Of a stretch of 12,190 nucleotides of DNA, positions 1 through 6,567 are shown in pieces. How positions within the stretch are numbered: the first letter of the stretch is position 1; each line of letters begins with the position of its first letter. The notes under the pieces are model-generated. The model searched no databases, was not told where the DNA came from, and worked only from the letters and a program-made list of their open reading frames with translations. The stretch is from NCBI GenBank assembly GCA_015490475.1, contig WFXT01000218.1:1-12190 (forward strand). The letters run 5' to 3'. Source of the stretch: Bacteroidota bacterium. GTDB taxonomy: Bacteria; Bacteroidota; Bacteroidia; JAADEI01. The position numbers and the translations under genes were made by a program.

Positions 1-372
1 TGGCATTGCAAGGCAATAGGGGTCTTTAGGGTGTCGGTGATGGATGCCATGCCCCCTGTCCTGTAGGCGTCTTAACCATTTCCAATCTGTATCTGTGTGA
101 TAGAGAAATCTATGAACAATGTATTCTGTGAGGGTCCAAGAAAACCAACCTAAGAGGAAAAGAGCAATAACGGACCAGATGTTCATTTGAACTTTGAAGA
201 TTGCAAATCCAACAATAACAGCAATTATGGGTAGATAAACAGCCCAGGGGAGCCAGATGGGTGTTCGTGCAATCCTATTCAACGTTGGATTCTTATGGAA
301 TTCGCATTCTCCTTGTGCTCGTGGTCTTAGCCAATCTGGGATTTCCCGCTTGATTTTTCTTACCTCTTGCAT
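1..372 (-). CDS. Fatty-acid 2-hydroxylase-like membrane di-iron enzyme, N-terminal part (cut by window edge)
   Basis: An open frame starts at ATG 372 and runs off the window after 124 codons. Residues 38-80 hold two hydrophobic segments (around WLPWAVYLPIIAVIVGFAIF and IWSVIALFLLGWFSW). They are followed by E83-Y84-x2-H87-R-F-L-Y-H92 and then H108-G-I-H111-H112-x2-P-K-D. This HX4H followed by HX2HH spacing is the metal-ligand pattern of the fatty acid hydroxylase/sterol desaturase superfamily, and closest to fatty-acid 2-hydroxylase (EYxxHRFLFH ... HGxHH). The family uses a di-iron centre in the membrane to hydroxylate acyl chains, for example of sphingolipids. The remaining histidines should lie beyond the window. 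The N-terminal cytochrome b5 domain of eukaryotic FA2H is absent. The start lies 36 bases after the stop of the acyl-CoA dehydrogenase gene on the same strand, with a promoter-like box between. The substrate is not determinable from the sequence. Confidence 0.85.
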   Translation of the reverse strand, partial: MQEVRKIKREIPDWLRPRAQGECEFHKNPTLNRIARTPIWLPWAVYLPIIAVIVGFAIFKVQMNIWSVIALFLLGWFSWTLTEYIVHRFLYHTDTDWKWLRRLQDRGHGIHHRHPKDPYCLAMP

Positions 373-387
373 AGCAGTCTTTTGGCA

Positions 388-395
388 TAAATATA
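388..395 (-). promoter_or_regulatory. Candidate -7 promoter box for the hydroxylase gene
   Basis: The minus strand reads TATATTTA, close to the Bacteroidota -7 consensus TAnnTTTG, and ends 15 bases before the ATG at 372. No TTTG -33 element is seen at the usual spacing. It is supported mainly because similar boxes sit at nearly the same distance before other genes in this window. Confidence 0.35.
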
Positions 396-408
396 ATAAG
401 TGAGTCTT

Positions 409-1887
409 TTATGATATCTGACTTAGATAAGCATTTTCTATTACAACAGCTAGTTCTCGCAGCAAATGCCTGCTTTTTCTTACTACTTCTTCTATACTTC
501 CCGTTTCGATGAATTGGATTATTTGTTCTGCTTTTTTAAGGTCTGAAGGGGAGGCAAGCCCTTTGATGCGCTCAATTAACAATCTTCCGGCTCCCTTCTT
601 CCTGATCGTTTCCACCATTTCAAGAGCATGGATGTGAGCAGTTCCTTCCCAAATTATGGCAACCTGTGCTTCCCGATGCCACCGTTCTATAATAAACTCA
701 GACAGAACACCAATACCGCCAAACACTTCAATAGCCCACTGTGTGATGTCTATTGCAAGCTCTGCCGTTCTGTTTTTCGCAATATGTGTCAAGAGACGAG
801 CGAACAAGTATTGTTCATTGTAAGGCGGTTTTTCCTGCCAGCACTTATCCATTTCTGCAACAGCCAGAAAGCCTATCAATATACCGCGTTTAAGTTTCTC
901 AAGATATTCTTCAAATTCCGCAGCCAATAATGTGTGTTTAATAATCGGTTTTCCAAAGGTTATCCTGCGTTCCGCAAATTTTTTAGCCTCCAGATATGCT
1001 TTCATTGCCAGCCCCATAGAGGCAACAGCATTAGATAATCTGGCATACATCAAACTTTCAACAGTGTAATAGATTCCTAGGGAAAGGTCTCCGACGGGAT
1101 ATGCCTCACTATTGTTCAGTTCAACTTCACCGGTTGGTACCAATCGGGAACCCACCTTAGGTTTTAGCCGTCGGATAACATAATTAGGACTCCCATCTTT
1201 TCTGTAGCGCGGAACAACAAACAACCGCAGATTTTTAATGTGCCTCTCTGCACCTTCTTCAAATGCCGTTACTAACGCATAATCTGCAATTCCTACGTTA
1301 CTAGTAAAGTATTTTTCCCCTGTTAGTAACCACCTTGAACCATCGCGTCGGGCTATGGTTTGGTTTTGGGACAGGTCACTACCACTGGTCACTTCGGTGT
1401 AAAAAGTAGCACCATATTTATATGGTTTCTGTGCACCTGATATGTATGGCACTTCCTCTTTAAATGGTCCATATTTCGAAAGTATTATGGCAACTTGATT
1501 TGTCAAAGTAAAAATGCAATAAAGCCCGGCATCAGAGAGCAAGTAACCAAGAGCATAGTGATACATCAAGGTTTCTGAACTATGTGGGTCACTATTTATA
1601 CCAAATTCATTAAGCCTGTCCATCAGATTCCTTTGAAGGGGACTTATCCATATCTGATCAACTCTTTCACCTAAAGGCGTGAAATATAGATGCTGCGGAG
1701 GGGCATAGTTGTCCAGATGCCAGAGGGCAGGAAGTAACTCTTCACCAGCCCAGCGCCCAAAATCAATTAATTCCTGTTCGTGGTCATTATAATCTTCCCA
1801 TAAGTGTTTTAGAATTGGTTTTAAAATTGGGTCTTCCTCGTATATATTGCTTCCCACCAGAAGGGAAAAAGCCGCTTTTGTAGTCAT
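409..1887 (-). CDS. AidB-like acyl-CoA dehydrogenase family flavoprotein
   Basis: This is a 492-residue FAD-dependent acyl-CoA dehydrogenase-family protein. Visible motifs, numbered from the chosen start, are the flavin-binding YTEVTSGSD (163-171), K-x-GSRLVPTGE (244-254), RRITFGKPI (307-315), FGGIGV (389-394) and IWEGT (412-416). The Glu in IWEGT sits where AidB and many acyl-CoA dehydrogenases carry the catalytic base. The length, the TE-x-GSD form of the motif and the PTGE block resemble the AidB branch rather than the ~380-residue short- and medium-chain enzymes. The frame stays open to an ATG at 1959, but those 24 extra residues do not look like family sequence. A TACTTTTG promoter-like box lies inside that extension, so ATG 1887 is preferred. 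The gene lies just upstream of a fatty-acyl hydroxylase, which suggests acyl-chain metabolism. E. coli AidB instead has a disputed role in alkylation protection, so the substrate remains open. Confidence 0.92.
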   Translation of the reverse strand: MTTKAAFSLLVGSNIYEEDPILKPILKHLWEDYNDHEQELIDFGRWAGEELLPALWHLDNYAPPQHLYFTPLGERVDQIWISPLQRNLMDRLNEFGINSDPHSSETLMYHYALGYLLSDAGLYCIFTLTNQVAIILSKYGPFKEEVPYISGAQKPYKYGATFYTEVTSGSDLSQNQTIARRDGSRWLLTGEKYFTSNVGIADYALVTAFEEGAERHIKNLRLFVVPRYRKDGSPNYVIRRLKPKVGSRLVPTGEVELNNSEAYPVGDLSLGIYYTVESLMYARLSNAVASMGLAMKAYLEAKKFAERRITFGKPIIKHTLLAAEFEEYLEKLKRGILIGFLAVAEMDKCWQEKPPYNEQYLFARLLTHIAKNRTAELAIDITQWAIEVFGGIGVLSEFIIERWHREAQVAIIWEGTAHIHALEMVETIRKKGAGRLLIERIKGLASPSDLKKAEQIIQFIETGSIEEVVRKSRHLLRELAVVIENAYLSQIS

Positions 1888-1903
1888 AGAACTTGTTTTA
1901 TTA

Positions 1904-1911
1904 CAAAAGTA
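1904..1911 (-). promoter_or_regulatory. Candidate -7 promoter box for the acyl-CoA dehydrogenase gene
   Basis: The minus strand reads TACTTTTG, an exact TAnnTTTG match, ending 16 bases before ATG 1887. A TTTG lies further upstream, but its 24-base spacer is longer than the usual 19-21. If used, the transcript could not encode the longer start at 1959, so the box supports the shorter protein. Confidence 0.45.
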
Positions 1912-2035
1912 AAGTTTGTGGAATAAAGTAATAGCCAAATTTGACGCTAAATGTTCCAAAATTTTATAGCACGGTCTATTTTAAAACAATTTGAAAACAC
2001 ATTCATATCCAATAGGTAACTCACGTTTTGAAAAA

Positions 2036-2446
2036 TCAACTCAAAATATTTGGCAGCACATAAGTTACTACGAATGTAACTATTGCTGTGTAAACAGTGA
2101 ACATAATGGCTATTAACCACTGTATGAAAGTTAAGCGTTTGTTCATATCTTCAAATCGTTTATTCATATCTTCAAACCGCTTATCCATTGCCTCAAACCG
2201 TTTATCTACTGCTTCAAAACGCTTATCTACATAATGAAGCAGTTCTTCAAAGCGTTTGTCCATCATCTGCATGAATGCCTTCATATCTTCTCTGAGTGCC
2301 TTTATATCGTCTTTCGTTGCTGCATCTGCCATCTGAGTATGATAAATCTCATCAAACACCAATGCTAATGCATCGGCTTGCTCTCTGTCAAACCCATTCT
2401 CTATCAACAATTTTCTGACCCTTATCGCTATGCTTCCCTTTTCCAT
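2036..2446 (-). CDS. DUF1640/CCDC90-like coiled-coil membrane protein, paralogue A
   Basis: This is a 136-residue protein with a head-stalk-anchor layout. Residues 1-45 form a charged helical head (RVRKLLIENGFDREQADALA) with the ATKDDI motif typical of DUF1640/CCDC90 proteins. Next comes a coiled coil at about 46-104 built from heptads of the type (M/V)DKRFEA and MNKRFED. A single hydrophobic helix at about 106-131 (IQWLIAIMFTVYTAIVTFVV) ends the protein. It has no signal peptide, so it is probably a tail-anchored membrane protein, perhaps trimeric as known for bacterial CCDC90 relatives. It also resembles Borrelia Bdr proteins in having repeats followed by a C-terminal anchor, but I take that as convergent low complexity. 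The neighbouring paralogue has an almost identical head and anchor. The function of the family in bacteria is not established, and I do not assign one. Confidence 0.85.
   Translation of the reverse strand: MEKGSIAIRVRKLLIENGFDREQADALALVFDEIYHTQMADAATKDDIKALREDMKAFMQMMDKRFEELLHYVDKRFEAVDKRFEAMDKRFEDMNKRFEDMNKRLTFIQWLIAIMFTVYTAIVTFVVTYVLPNILS
2136..2273 (-). repeat. 21-bp in-frame minisatellite encoding coiled-coil heptads (paralogue A)
   Basis: Units begin (plus strand) with CG(T/C)TT(A/G)T at 2136, 2157, 2178, 2199, 2220 and 2253. All are 21 bases except the 33-base unit at 2220-2252. Each encodes a DKRFEAx/NKRFEDx heptad, and the 33-base unit encodes the 11-residue DKRFEELLHYV. Units are similar but not identical, so repeat slippage and point divergence have both acted. 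Confidence 0.85.
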
Positions 2447-2462
2447 ATGTTTAGTTTCTCTA

Positions 2463-2470
2463 TAAAGATA
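2463..2470 (-). promoter_or_regulatory. Candidate -7 promoter box for paralogue A
   Basis: The minus strand reads TATCTTTA, preceded by TTTCCG, and ends 16 bases before ATG 2446. Paralogue B has a matching TTTCGTATATTTA block upstream, although the rest of the two upstream regions is not alike. A -33 TTTG at normal spacing was not found. Confidence 0.4.
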
Positions 2471-2566
2471 CGGAAATAAGTCGTTTTGGTTTCATTAAAA
2501 TCAAAAGTTTGTTAAAATATGTATCCCAATAAGATTTGGTTGTTGACTAACTATGAATTTTCCTAC

Positions 2567-2935
2567 TCAGCCCAAGATATTTGGCAACACGTAAGTTACC
2601 ACGAATGTAACTATTGCTGTATAAACGGTAAACATAATTGCTATTAGCCACTGTATGAAAGTTAAGCGCTTATTCATATCCTCAAATCGCTTATCCACTG
2701 CCTCAAACCGCTTATCTACATAATGAAGCAGTTCTTCAAAGCGTTTGTTCACTGCCTCAAAGCGCTTGTCCATCATTTGCATGAGCATCTTAATGTCTTC
2801 TTTCGTTGCCGCATTATCCATCTGTGAGTGATAAATATCATCAAGAACCATAGCAAGCACATCGGCTTGCTCTCTATCAAACCCATTCTCTATCAACAAT
2901 TTTCTGACCCTTATGGCAATGCTTCCTTTTTCCAT
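2567..2935 (-). CDS. DUF1640/CCDC90-like coiled-coil membrane protein, paralogue B
   Basis: This is a 122-residue paralogue of the gene that follows it on the minus strand. The first 25 residues (MEKGSIAIRVRKLLIENGFD and onward) and the last ~35 residues, including the hydrophobic anchor TFIQWLIAIMFTVYTAIVTF, are essentially identical to paralogue A apart from the last residue. Differences lie in the mid-head (VLAMVLDDIYHSQMDN) and in repeat content. B is one heptad shorter after ATKEDI, has an extra DKRFEAVNKRF stretch before the 11-residue unit, and has fewer heptads after it. The net difference is 14 residues, exactly two heptads. The frame stays open to an ATG at 3055, but those 40 residues are Cys-rich and have no counterpart in A. 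ATG 2935, aligned with the start of A, is therefore chosen. Similar N and C termini suggest that A and B could mix in one oligomer, which is inference. Function is unknown. Confidence 0.85.
   Translation of the reverse strand: MEKGSIAIRVRKLLIENGFDREQADVLAMVLDDIYHSQMDNAATKEDIKMLMQMMDKRFEAVNKRFEELLHYVDKRFEAVDKRFEDMNKRLTFIQWLIAIMFTVYTAIVTFVVTYVLPNILG
2667..2783 (-). repeat. 21-bp in-frame minisatellite encoding coiled-coil heptads (paralogue B)
   Basis: Units begin at 2667, 2688, 2709, 2742 and 2763. All are 21 bases except the 33-base unit at 2709-2741. The array shares the 33-base unit with paralogue A but has a different number of 21-base units on each side of it. Confidence 0.85.
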
Positions 2936-2964
2936 AAGAAAAGTTCTTTTTACCCGCTCAAGTG

Positions 2965-2972
2965 TAAATATA
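2965..2972 (-). promoter_or_regulatory. Candidate -7 promoter box for paralogue B
   Basis: The minus strand reads TATATTTA inside TTTCGTATATTTA, ending 29 bases before ATG 2935. The core matches the block before paralogue A (TTTCCGTATCTTTA). It lies within the rejected N-terminal extension of the frame, which favours the start at 2935. Confidence 0.35.
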
Positions 2973-3044
2973 CGAAATTTTAAACATAATGTTACATGGC
3001 ATTTTATACAATAGCATGTACAACATTTTAATAATAAATCTTTA

Positions 3045-3065
3045 TTGAGAAACAATATTCCTCAA
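3045..3065 (-). terminator. Weak hairpin after the M1 peptidase gene
   Basis: On the minus strand TTGAGGAA, a five-base loop and TTTCTCAA form an 8-bp stem with one G-U pair, 17 bases after the peptidase stop codon. An AT-rich stretch follows, but there is no clean run of T, so this is only a possible terminator separating the peptidase from the coiled-coil genes. Confidence 0.3.
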
Positions 3066-3082
3066 AACATCGGCACCACTGG

Positions 3083-5023
3083 TTAATATTTAACAAACTT
3101 CTGTGTAAAAATTCCATATTCAGTAGCAATAGTAACTACGTACACACCAGTACGTAAATCGTTAAGACTGTATGCCCTGTGTCCTGCGGAAATTTGTTCC
3201 TTAACAATAAGTCTTCCATCCATTGCAGTTATTACTATAATGCCGGGAAATCTTGACCACACGTGAATTAAATTACGTGCAGGGTCCGGGAAGACCCAGA
3301 GTGGTTTTTGAACTATCTCTGCACCCACGAATACGAGAGTGGAATCATACGAAACAGTGTCTTTATTGATAATCCACTGAAGGGGGTCAACTTTAATAGA
3401 ATCAACCTGATAGGGAATGTAATATCTTTTCAACACGGCAAAATTGTTCATAGGTACTTTAATGTCTGTGTAAGATATGCCGTGGAAAACCCTGATTGGA
3501 ACAGGAGTTGTGAACAGTGGCACTGACGGATGAGTAGTGGATTGAATGATAGAGATATAAAGGGAATCATTTCGCCAATTCCATTTGACGTCATAAATTG
3601 GATAGCCTTCGCCATATATCCATTCGTCAAAGAAATTGGTCAGGTCTGCTCCTGTCCGTCGTTCCACGAACTGCTTGAATTCTTCCGTTGTTGCAGTGCT
3701 GAATCTAAACGAGTCCTGATATTCCTTTAACACGCGGAAAAATATGGAATCACCGAGAATATAACGCAAGGTGTGAATTACCGCTGCCCCTTTGCGGTAT
3801 GACAACCTGGAATCAAAAATCCTGTTTTCATCACCTATGAACTGGTCAGGGACGTATACACTGCCATCGGGTTGGGACATTACCGACTGGTGCCAGAAGG
3901 TCATTCTTGACCGTGCTGCCTCTGGACCCGCCAGATTTTCAAGGGCAACATATTCGCCATAAGATGCAAATCCTTCATTCAACCAGATGTCGTTCCATCG
4001 CTCACAGGTTACGTTATCCCCAAACCAGTGGTGCATTAATTCATGTGCGGTAAGAGTCATAAAAAAGAAGCCCTGTGTAGTCATTGTCTGATGTTCCATT
4101 CCGCCACCGAAAGGAGCCATACAATGCCCATATTTCTCTTCGTAGAAGGGATACAACCCAAAGTGTTTACTGAAAATTTTCATGAGAACCGCCGTGGTAT
4201 CTATCTCTTCCTTGAATGCTGAAAGTGTAGCAGGAGAGTAAATGTAGTTAACAAAGGGAACTGTGATACCATTTCCAAGGTCAATGTCAAAGCCATATTC
4301 AATGTACTTAGCCACTGCAACTGAAATCAAATAGTAGGCTATAGGATATTTACTTTTCCATACAAAAGTGTGTTGTGAGCCTATGGTGTCCACTTTAAGC
4401 AAAATGCCATTTGAACCTGCCAGAACACCCAAAGGAACAGTTATTTCAACCTGAACGGAGTCTGCCTTGTCGGGCAGTTCTTGTTTACAGGGAAACCACC
4501 CTAATGCGTCGTATGGTTCGGTGAGGGAATAGGTCACTCGGGTGCCCCACGTCGGTGACGTCTGATTAAATAATCCCCGTTGCGCTGTTCCTTTATAATA
4601 AAAGTCTGCAACAACAGGGCTTCCTACACTGATTGGAGATGGCAATATGGCATTCCATTCTGTACTGTTATTGGTAATATTAGTAATCTTGATGCCATTG
4701 ATTTTAAGGCTGTCAAGAGATAGCACAGGGTCAAATTCAAAGGAAAAGGTGTCCAGTTGCTGTGTGGCAATAGCATGAATAGTAACATGACCTTCAATAT
4801 ATGTGGATAGAGTGTCAAGGTTAACCCTGATGTGATAAAAGTGAATATCATATCTGTTCATTCGTGCTCTGTGTTCTGGTGTCCCATTCTGGCTTCTGAA
4901 AGTTTTTAAGGTTCGTTTTTTTACCTGTGAGCACCATGGTGCCCCATCCCTGTATTGCTGGGCTCTAAGTGAAATAACGGCAATTAAATTCGTAATAGCC
5001 AAAAGAATAGCAAAGCCTTTCAT
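3083..5023 (-). CDS. Secreted M1-family aminopeptidase with T9SS sorting domain
   Basis: This is a 646-residue zinc metallopeptidase of the M1 (aminopeptidase N) family. Residues 1-21 look like a signal peptide (MKGFAILLAITNLIAVISLR-A). The β-rich N-terminal domain precedes a catalytic domain with GGGMEHQT (306-313), the exopeptidase motif with His in place of the usual Asn. The zinc site is H327-E328-L-M-H331 with the third ligand E350 (WLNEGF), the HExxH-18-E pattern, and Y409 (SYRKGA) matches the transition-state tyrosine. The C-terminal ~70 residues (WVFPDPARN ... LRTGVYVVTI ... QKFVKY) form a type A sorting domain. The protein should therefore be exported by Sec, moved across the outer membrane by the type IX system, and anchored or released at the surface. 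It probably trims peptides for nutrition. It lies divergent to guaB with 74 bases between start codons, so the two genes need separate promoters. Confidence 0.95.
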   Translation of the reverse strand: MKGFAILLAITNLIAVISLRAQQYRDGAPWCSQVKKRTLKTFRSQNGTPEHRARMNRYDIHFYHIRVNLDTLSTYIEGHVTIHAIATQQLDTFSFEFDPVLSLDSLKINGIKITNITNNSTEWNAILPSPISVGSPVVADFYYKGTAQRGLFNQTSPTWGTRVTYSLTEPYDALGWFPCKQELPDKADSVQVEITVPLGVLAGSNGILLKVDTIGSQHTFVWKSKYPIAYYLISVAVAKYIEYGFDIDLGNGITVPFVNYIYSPATLSAFKEEIDTTAVLMKIFSKHFGLYPFYEEKYGHCMAPFGGGMEHQTMTTQGFFFMTLTAHELMHHWFGDNVTCERWNDIWLNEGFASYGEYVALENLAGPEAARSRMTFWHQSVMSQPDGSVYVPDQFIGDENRIFDSRLSYRKGAAVIHTLRYILGDSIFFRVLKEYQDSFRFSTATTEEFKQFVERRTGADLTNFFDEWIYGEGYPIYDVKWNWRNDSLYISIIQSTTHPSVPLFTTPVPIRVFHGISYTDIKVPMNNFAVLKRYYIPYQVDSIKVDPLQWIINKDTVSYDSTLVFVGAEIVQKPLWVFPDPARNLIHVWSRFPGIIVITAMDGRLIVKEQISAGHRAYSLNDLRTGVYVVTIATEYGIFTQKFVKY

Positions 5024-5044
5024 TGTTGGTATTGTTTACTTCCG

Positions 5045-5052
5045 TAAAGTTA
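5045..5052 (-). promoter_or_regulatory. Candidate -7 promoter box for the M1 peptidase gene
   Basis: The minus strand reads TAACTTTA, ending 21 bases before ATG 5023, inside the 74-base divergent interval shared with guaB. Confidence 0.35.
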
Positions 5053-5073
5053 AGCCGTTAATCAGTTAGTAGA

Positions 5074-5081
5074 TAATTTTG
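5074..5081 (+). promoter_or_regulatory. Candidate -7 promoter box for the guaB operon
   Basis: The plus strand reads TAATTTTG, an exact TAnnTTTG match, ending 16 bases before ATG 5098. A -33 TTTG at 19-21 bases upstream is not seen. It would drive the whole five-gene plus-strand operon, with a leader of only about ten bases. Confidence 0.45.
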
Positions 5082-5097
5082 CTAAAAGTGGATAGTG

Positions 5098-6567
5098 ATG
5101 GCAAGTGAATTTGATGAACGAATCGTAGGAACAGCCCTTACCTTTGATGACGTCTTGCTTTTACCTGCTTATTCCGATGTTTTGCCTTCAGAGACCGATG
5201 TTAAAACAATGCTCACACGTGAATTGCCTATGAGTATTCCCATTATCAGCGCTGCTATGGATACTGTCACTGAGGCACGAATGGCTATAGCAATGGCTCG
5301 TGAAGGCGGTATCGGCATTATTCACAAAAATATGAGCATTGAACGACAGGTTGAGGAAGTCAAAAAAGTGAAGCGGGCTGAAAGTGGCAAAATCCTTGAG
5401 CCATATACATTAGAACCCGATGACACAGTTCGGGATGCTTTATTATTGATGGAAAGGCATAAAATAAGTGGCATTCCGATAGTGGATAAAGAAAAACGGC
5501 TTTTAGGGTTGGTGACCAGACGAGACCTTCGTTTTGAGGAATATGGAAGCAAGCCCTTAAAGGAAGTTATGACCCCTGTTGAAGACATTATTGTAGCGCC
5601 TATTGAAACCACATTAGCCGAGGCGGAAAAGATTTTAAGAGAACACAGAATAGAAAAACTGCCACTTGTTGACGACAAAGGGAGGCTCGCCGGTTTAATA
5701 ACATTCAAAGATATTAAGCAGTTAAGGCAATATCCTAATGCTAACAAGGATGAGCTCGGAAGGTTGCGTGTTGGGGCTGCTGTGTCGGCACGCCCCCATA
5801 AGGTCCTTGACCATGCCAGAGCACTTGTTGAAGCAGGTGTTGACGTCTTAGTGGTAGATTCTGCACACGGTCACACTTACAATGTTATTGAAACAGTTAA
5901 AGTAATCAAGAGAAATCTTGACATTCAGGTTATAGCAGGTAATGTTGCCACTCGAGAAGGAGCCAGAGCACTTGTTGAAGCAGGTGCCGACGCAGTAAAA
6001 GTAGGTATTGGTCCCGGCTCAATATGTACAACTAGGATAGTGGCGGGAGTAGGTGTTCCGCAAATAACTGCTATAATGTGGGTTGCCGGTGAGTTAAAAG
6101 GCACTGGAGTTCCCGTTATAGCAGATGGTGGAATAAGGTACTCTGGAGACATAGTAAAAGCAATTGCTGCTGGTGCCGATAGCGTTATGTTGGGTAGTTT
6201 ATTGGCTGGCACTGACGAAGCGCCCGGAGAAACAATTATATATGAAGGCAGGAAATATAAGGTTTATCGTGGGATGGGTTCTTTAGAAGCAATGAAAGAG
6301 GGCAGTGGAGAGAGGTATTTTCAAGAGGAAGCAACCAAATTTGTTCCCGAGGGCGTCGTGGGACGTGTGCCTTATAAGGGTTCTGTTTCAGAAGTTCTTT
6401 TCCAACTGGTTGGAGGATTGCGCTCAGGAATGGGATATTGTGGAGTTAAGACAATTCCTGAATTGAAAGTAAAAGCAAGGTTTGTAAAGCAAACACTGGC
6501 AGGAATCAGGGAAAGTCACGTCCACGATATTGACATAATCAGAGAAGCACCCAATTATTCCCGATGA
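5098..6567 (+). CDS. guaB: Inosine-5'-monophosphate dehydrogenase
   Basis: This 489-residue enzyme converts IMP to XMP with NAD+, the committed step of guanine nucleotide synthesis. It has the full family layout: N-terminal barrel start (LTFDDVLLLPAYSDVLP, 14-30), two CBS domains at about 97-210 for nucleotide-controlled regulation, then the second barrel half. That half carries the catalytic loop GPGSICTTR with Cys310, the IMP phosphate-binding IADGGIRYSGD (341-351) and GSLLAGTDEAPGE, and the flap PEGVVGRVPYKG with R423 and Y426. GTG 5095 directly precedes ATG 5098 in frame, and the ATG is preferred. Trp328 in PQITAIMWVAGELKG replaces a position that is usually Asp or another polar residue in homologues I know. 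All catalytic residues are intact. It is the first gene of an operon, and its TGA overlaps the next ATG as ATGA. Confidence 0.97.
   Translation: MASEFDERIVGTALTFDDVLLLPAYSDVLPSETDVKTMLTRELPMSIPIISAAMDTVTEARMAIAMAREGGIGIIHKNMSIERQVEEVKKVKRAESGKILEPYTLEPDDTVRDALLLMERHKISGIPIVDKEKRLLGLVTRRDLRFEEYGSKPLKEVMTPVEDIIVAPIETTLAEAEKILREHRIEKLPLVDDKGRLAGLITFKDIKQLRQYPNANKDELGRLRVGAAVSARPHKVLDHARALVEAGVDVLVVDSAHGHTYNVIETVKVIKRNLDIQVIAGNVATREGARALVEAGADAVKVGIGPGSICTTRIVAGVGVPQITAIMWVAGELKGTGVPVIADGGIRYSGDIVKAIAAGADSVMLGSLLAGTDEAPGETIIYEGRKYKVYRGMGSLEAMKEGSGERYFQEEATKFVPEGVVGRVPYKGSVSEVLFQLVGGLRSGMGYCGVKTIPELKVKARFVKQTLAGIRESHVHDIDIIREAPNYSR

Noticed and set aside
376..410. 8-base direct repeat AGTCTTTT at 376-383 and 403-410
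   Set aside because: It is short, AT-rich and has no element between the copies; chance is sufficient.
628..930. 100-codon open frame on the plus strand inside the acyl-CoA dehydrogenase gene
   Set aside because: It is antisense to a well-conserved flavoprotein and its translation has no recognisable domain.
1888..1959. N-terminal extension of the acyl-CoA dehydrogenase to ATG 1959
   Set aside because: The 24 residues look unrelated to the family, and a TAnnTTTG box lies inside the extension.
2136..2783. Regularly spaced short repeats as a CRISPR array
   Set aside because: The 21-base units are contiguous, in frame and encode heptads; there are no spacers and no cas genes.
2936..3055. 40-residue N-terminal extension of paralogue B
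   Set aside because: It is absent from paralogue A, Cys-rich, and covers a promoter-like block; the shared MEKGS start is better.
3066..3082. ACCACTGGT interrupted palindrome just after the peptidase stop codon
   Set aside because: A one-base loop cannot form a hairpin and no operator context is apparent.
5024..5097. Riboswitch or attenuator before guaB
   Set aside because: The divergent interval is only 74 bases, and the promoter-like box leaves about ten bases of leader, too short for a structured RNA.
5322..5747. 141-codon open frame antisense to guaB
   Set aside because: It overlaps the CBS region of an intact IMP dehydrogenase; its Ser/Leu-rich translation is typical of a backward reading.
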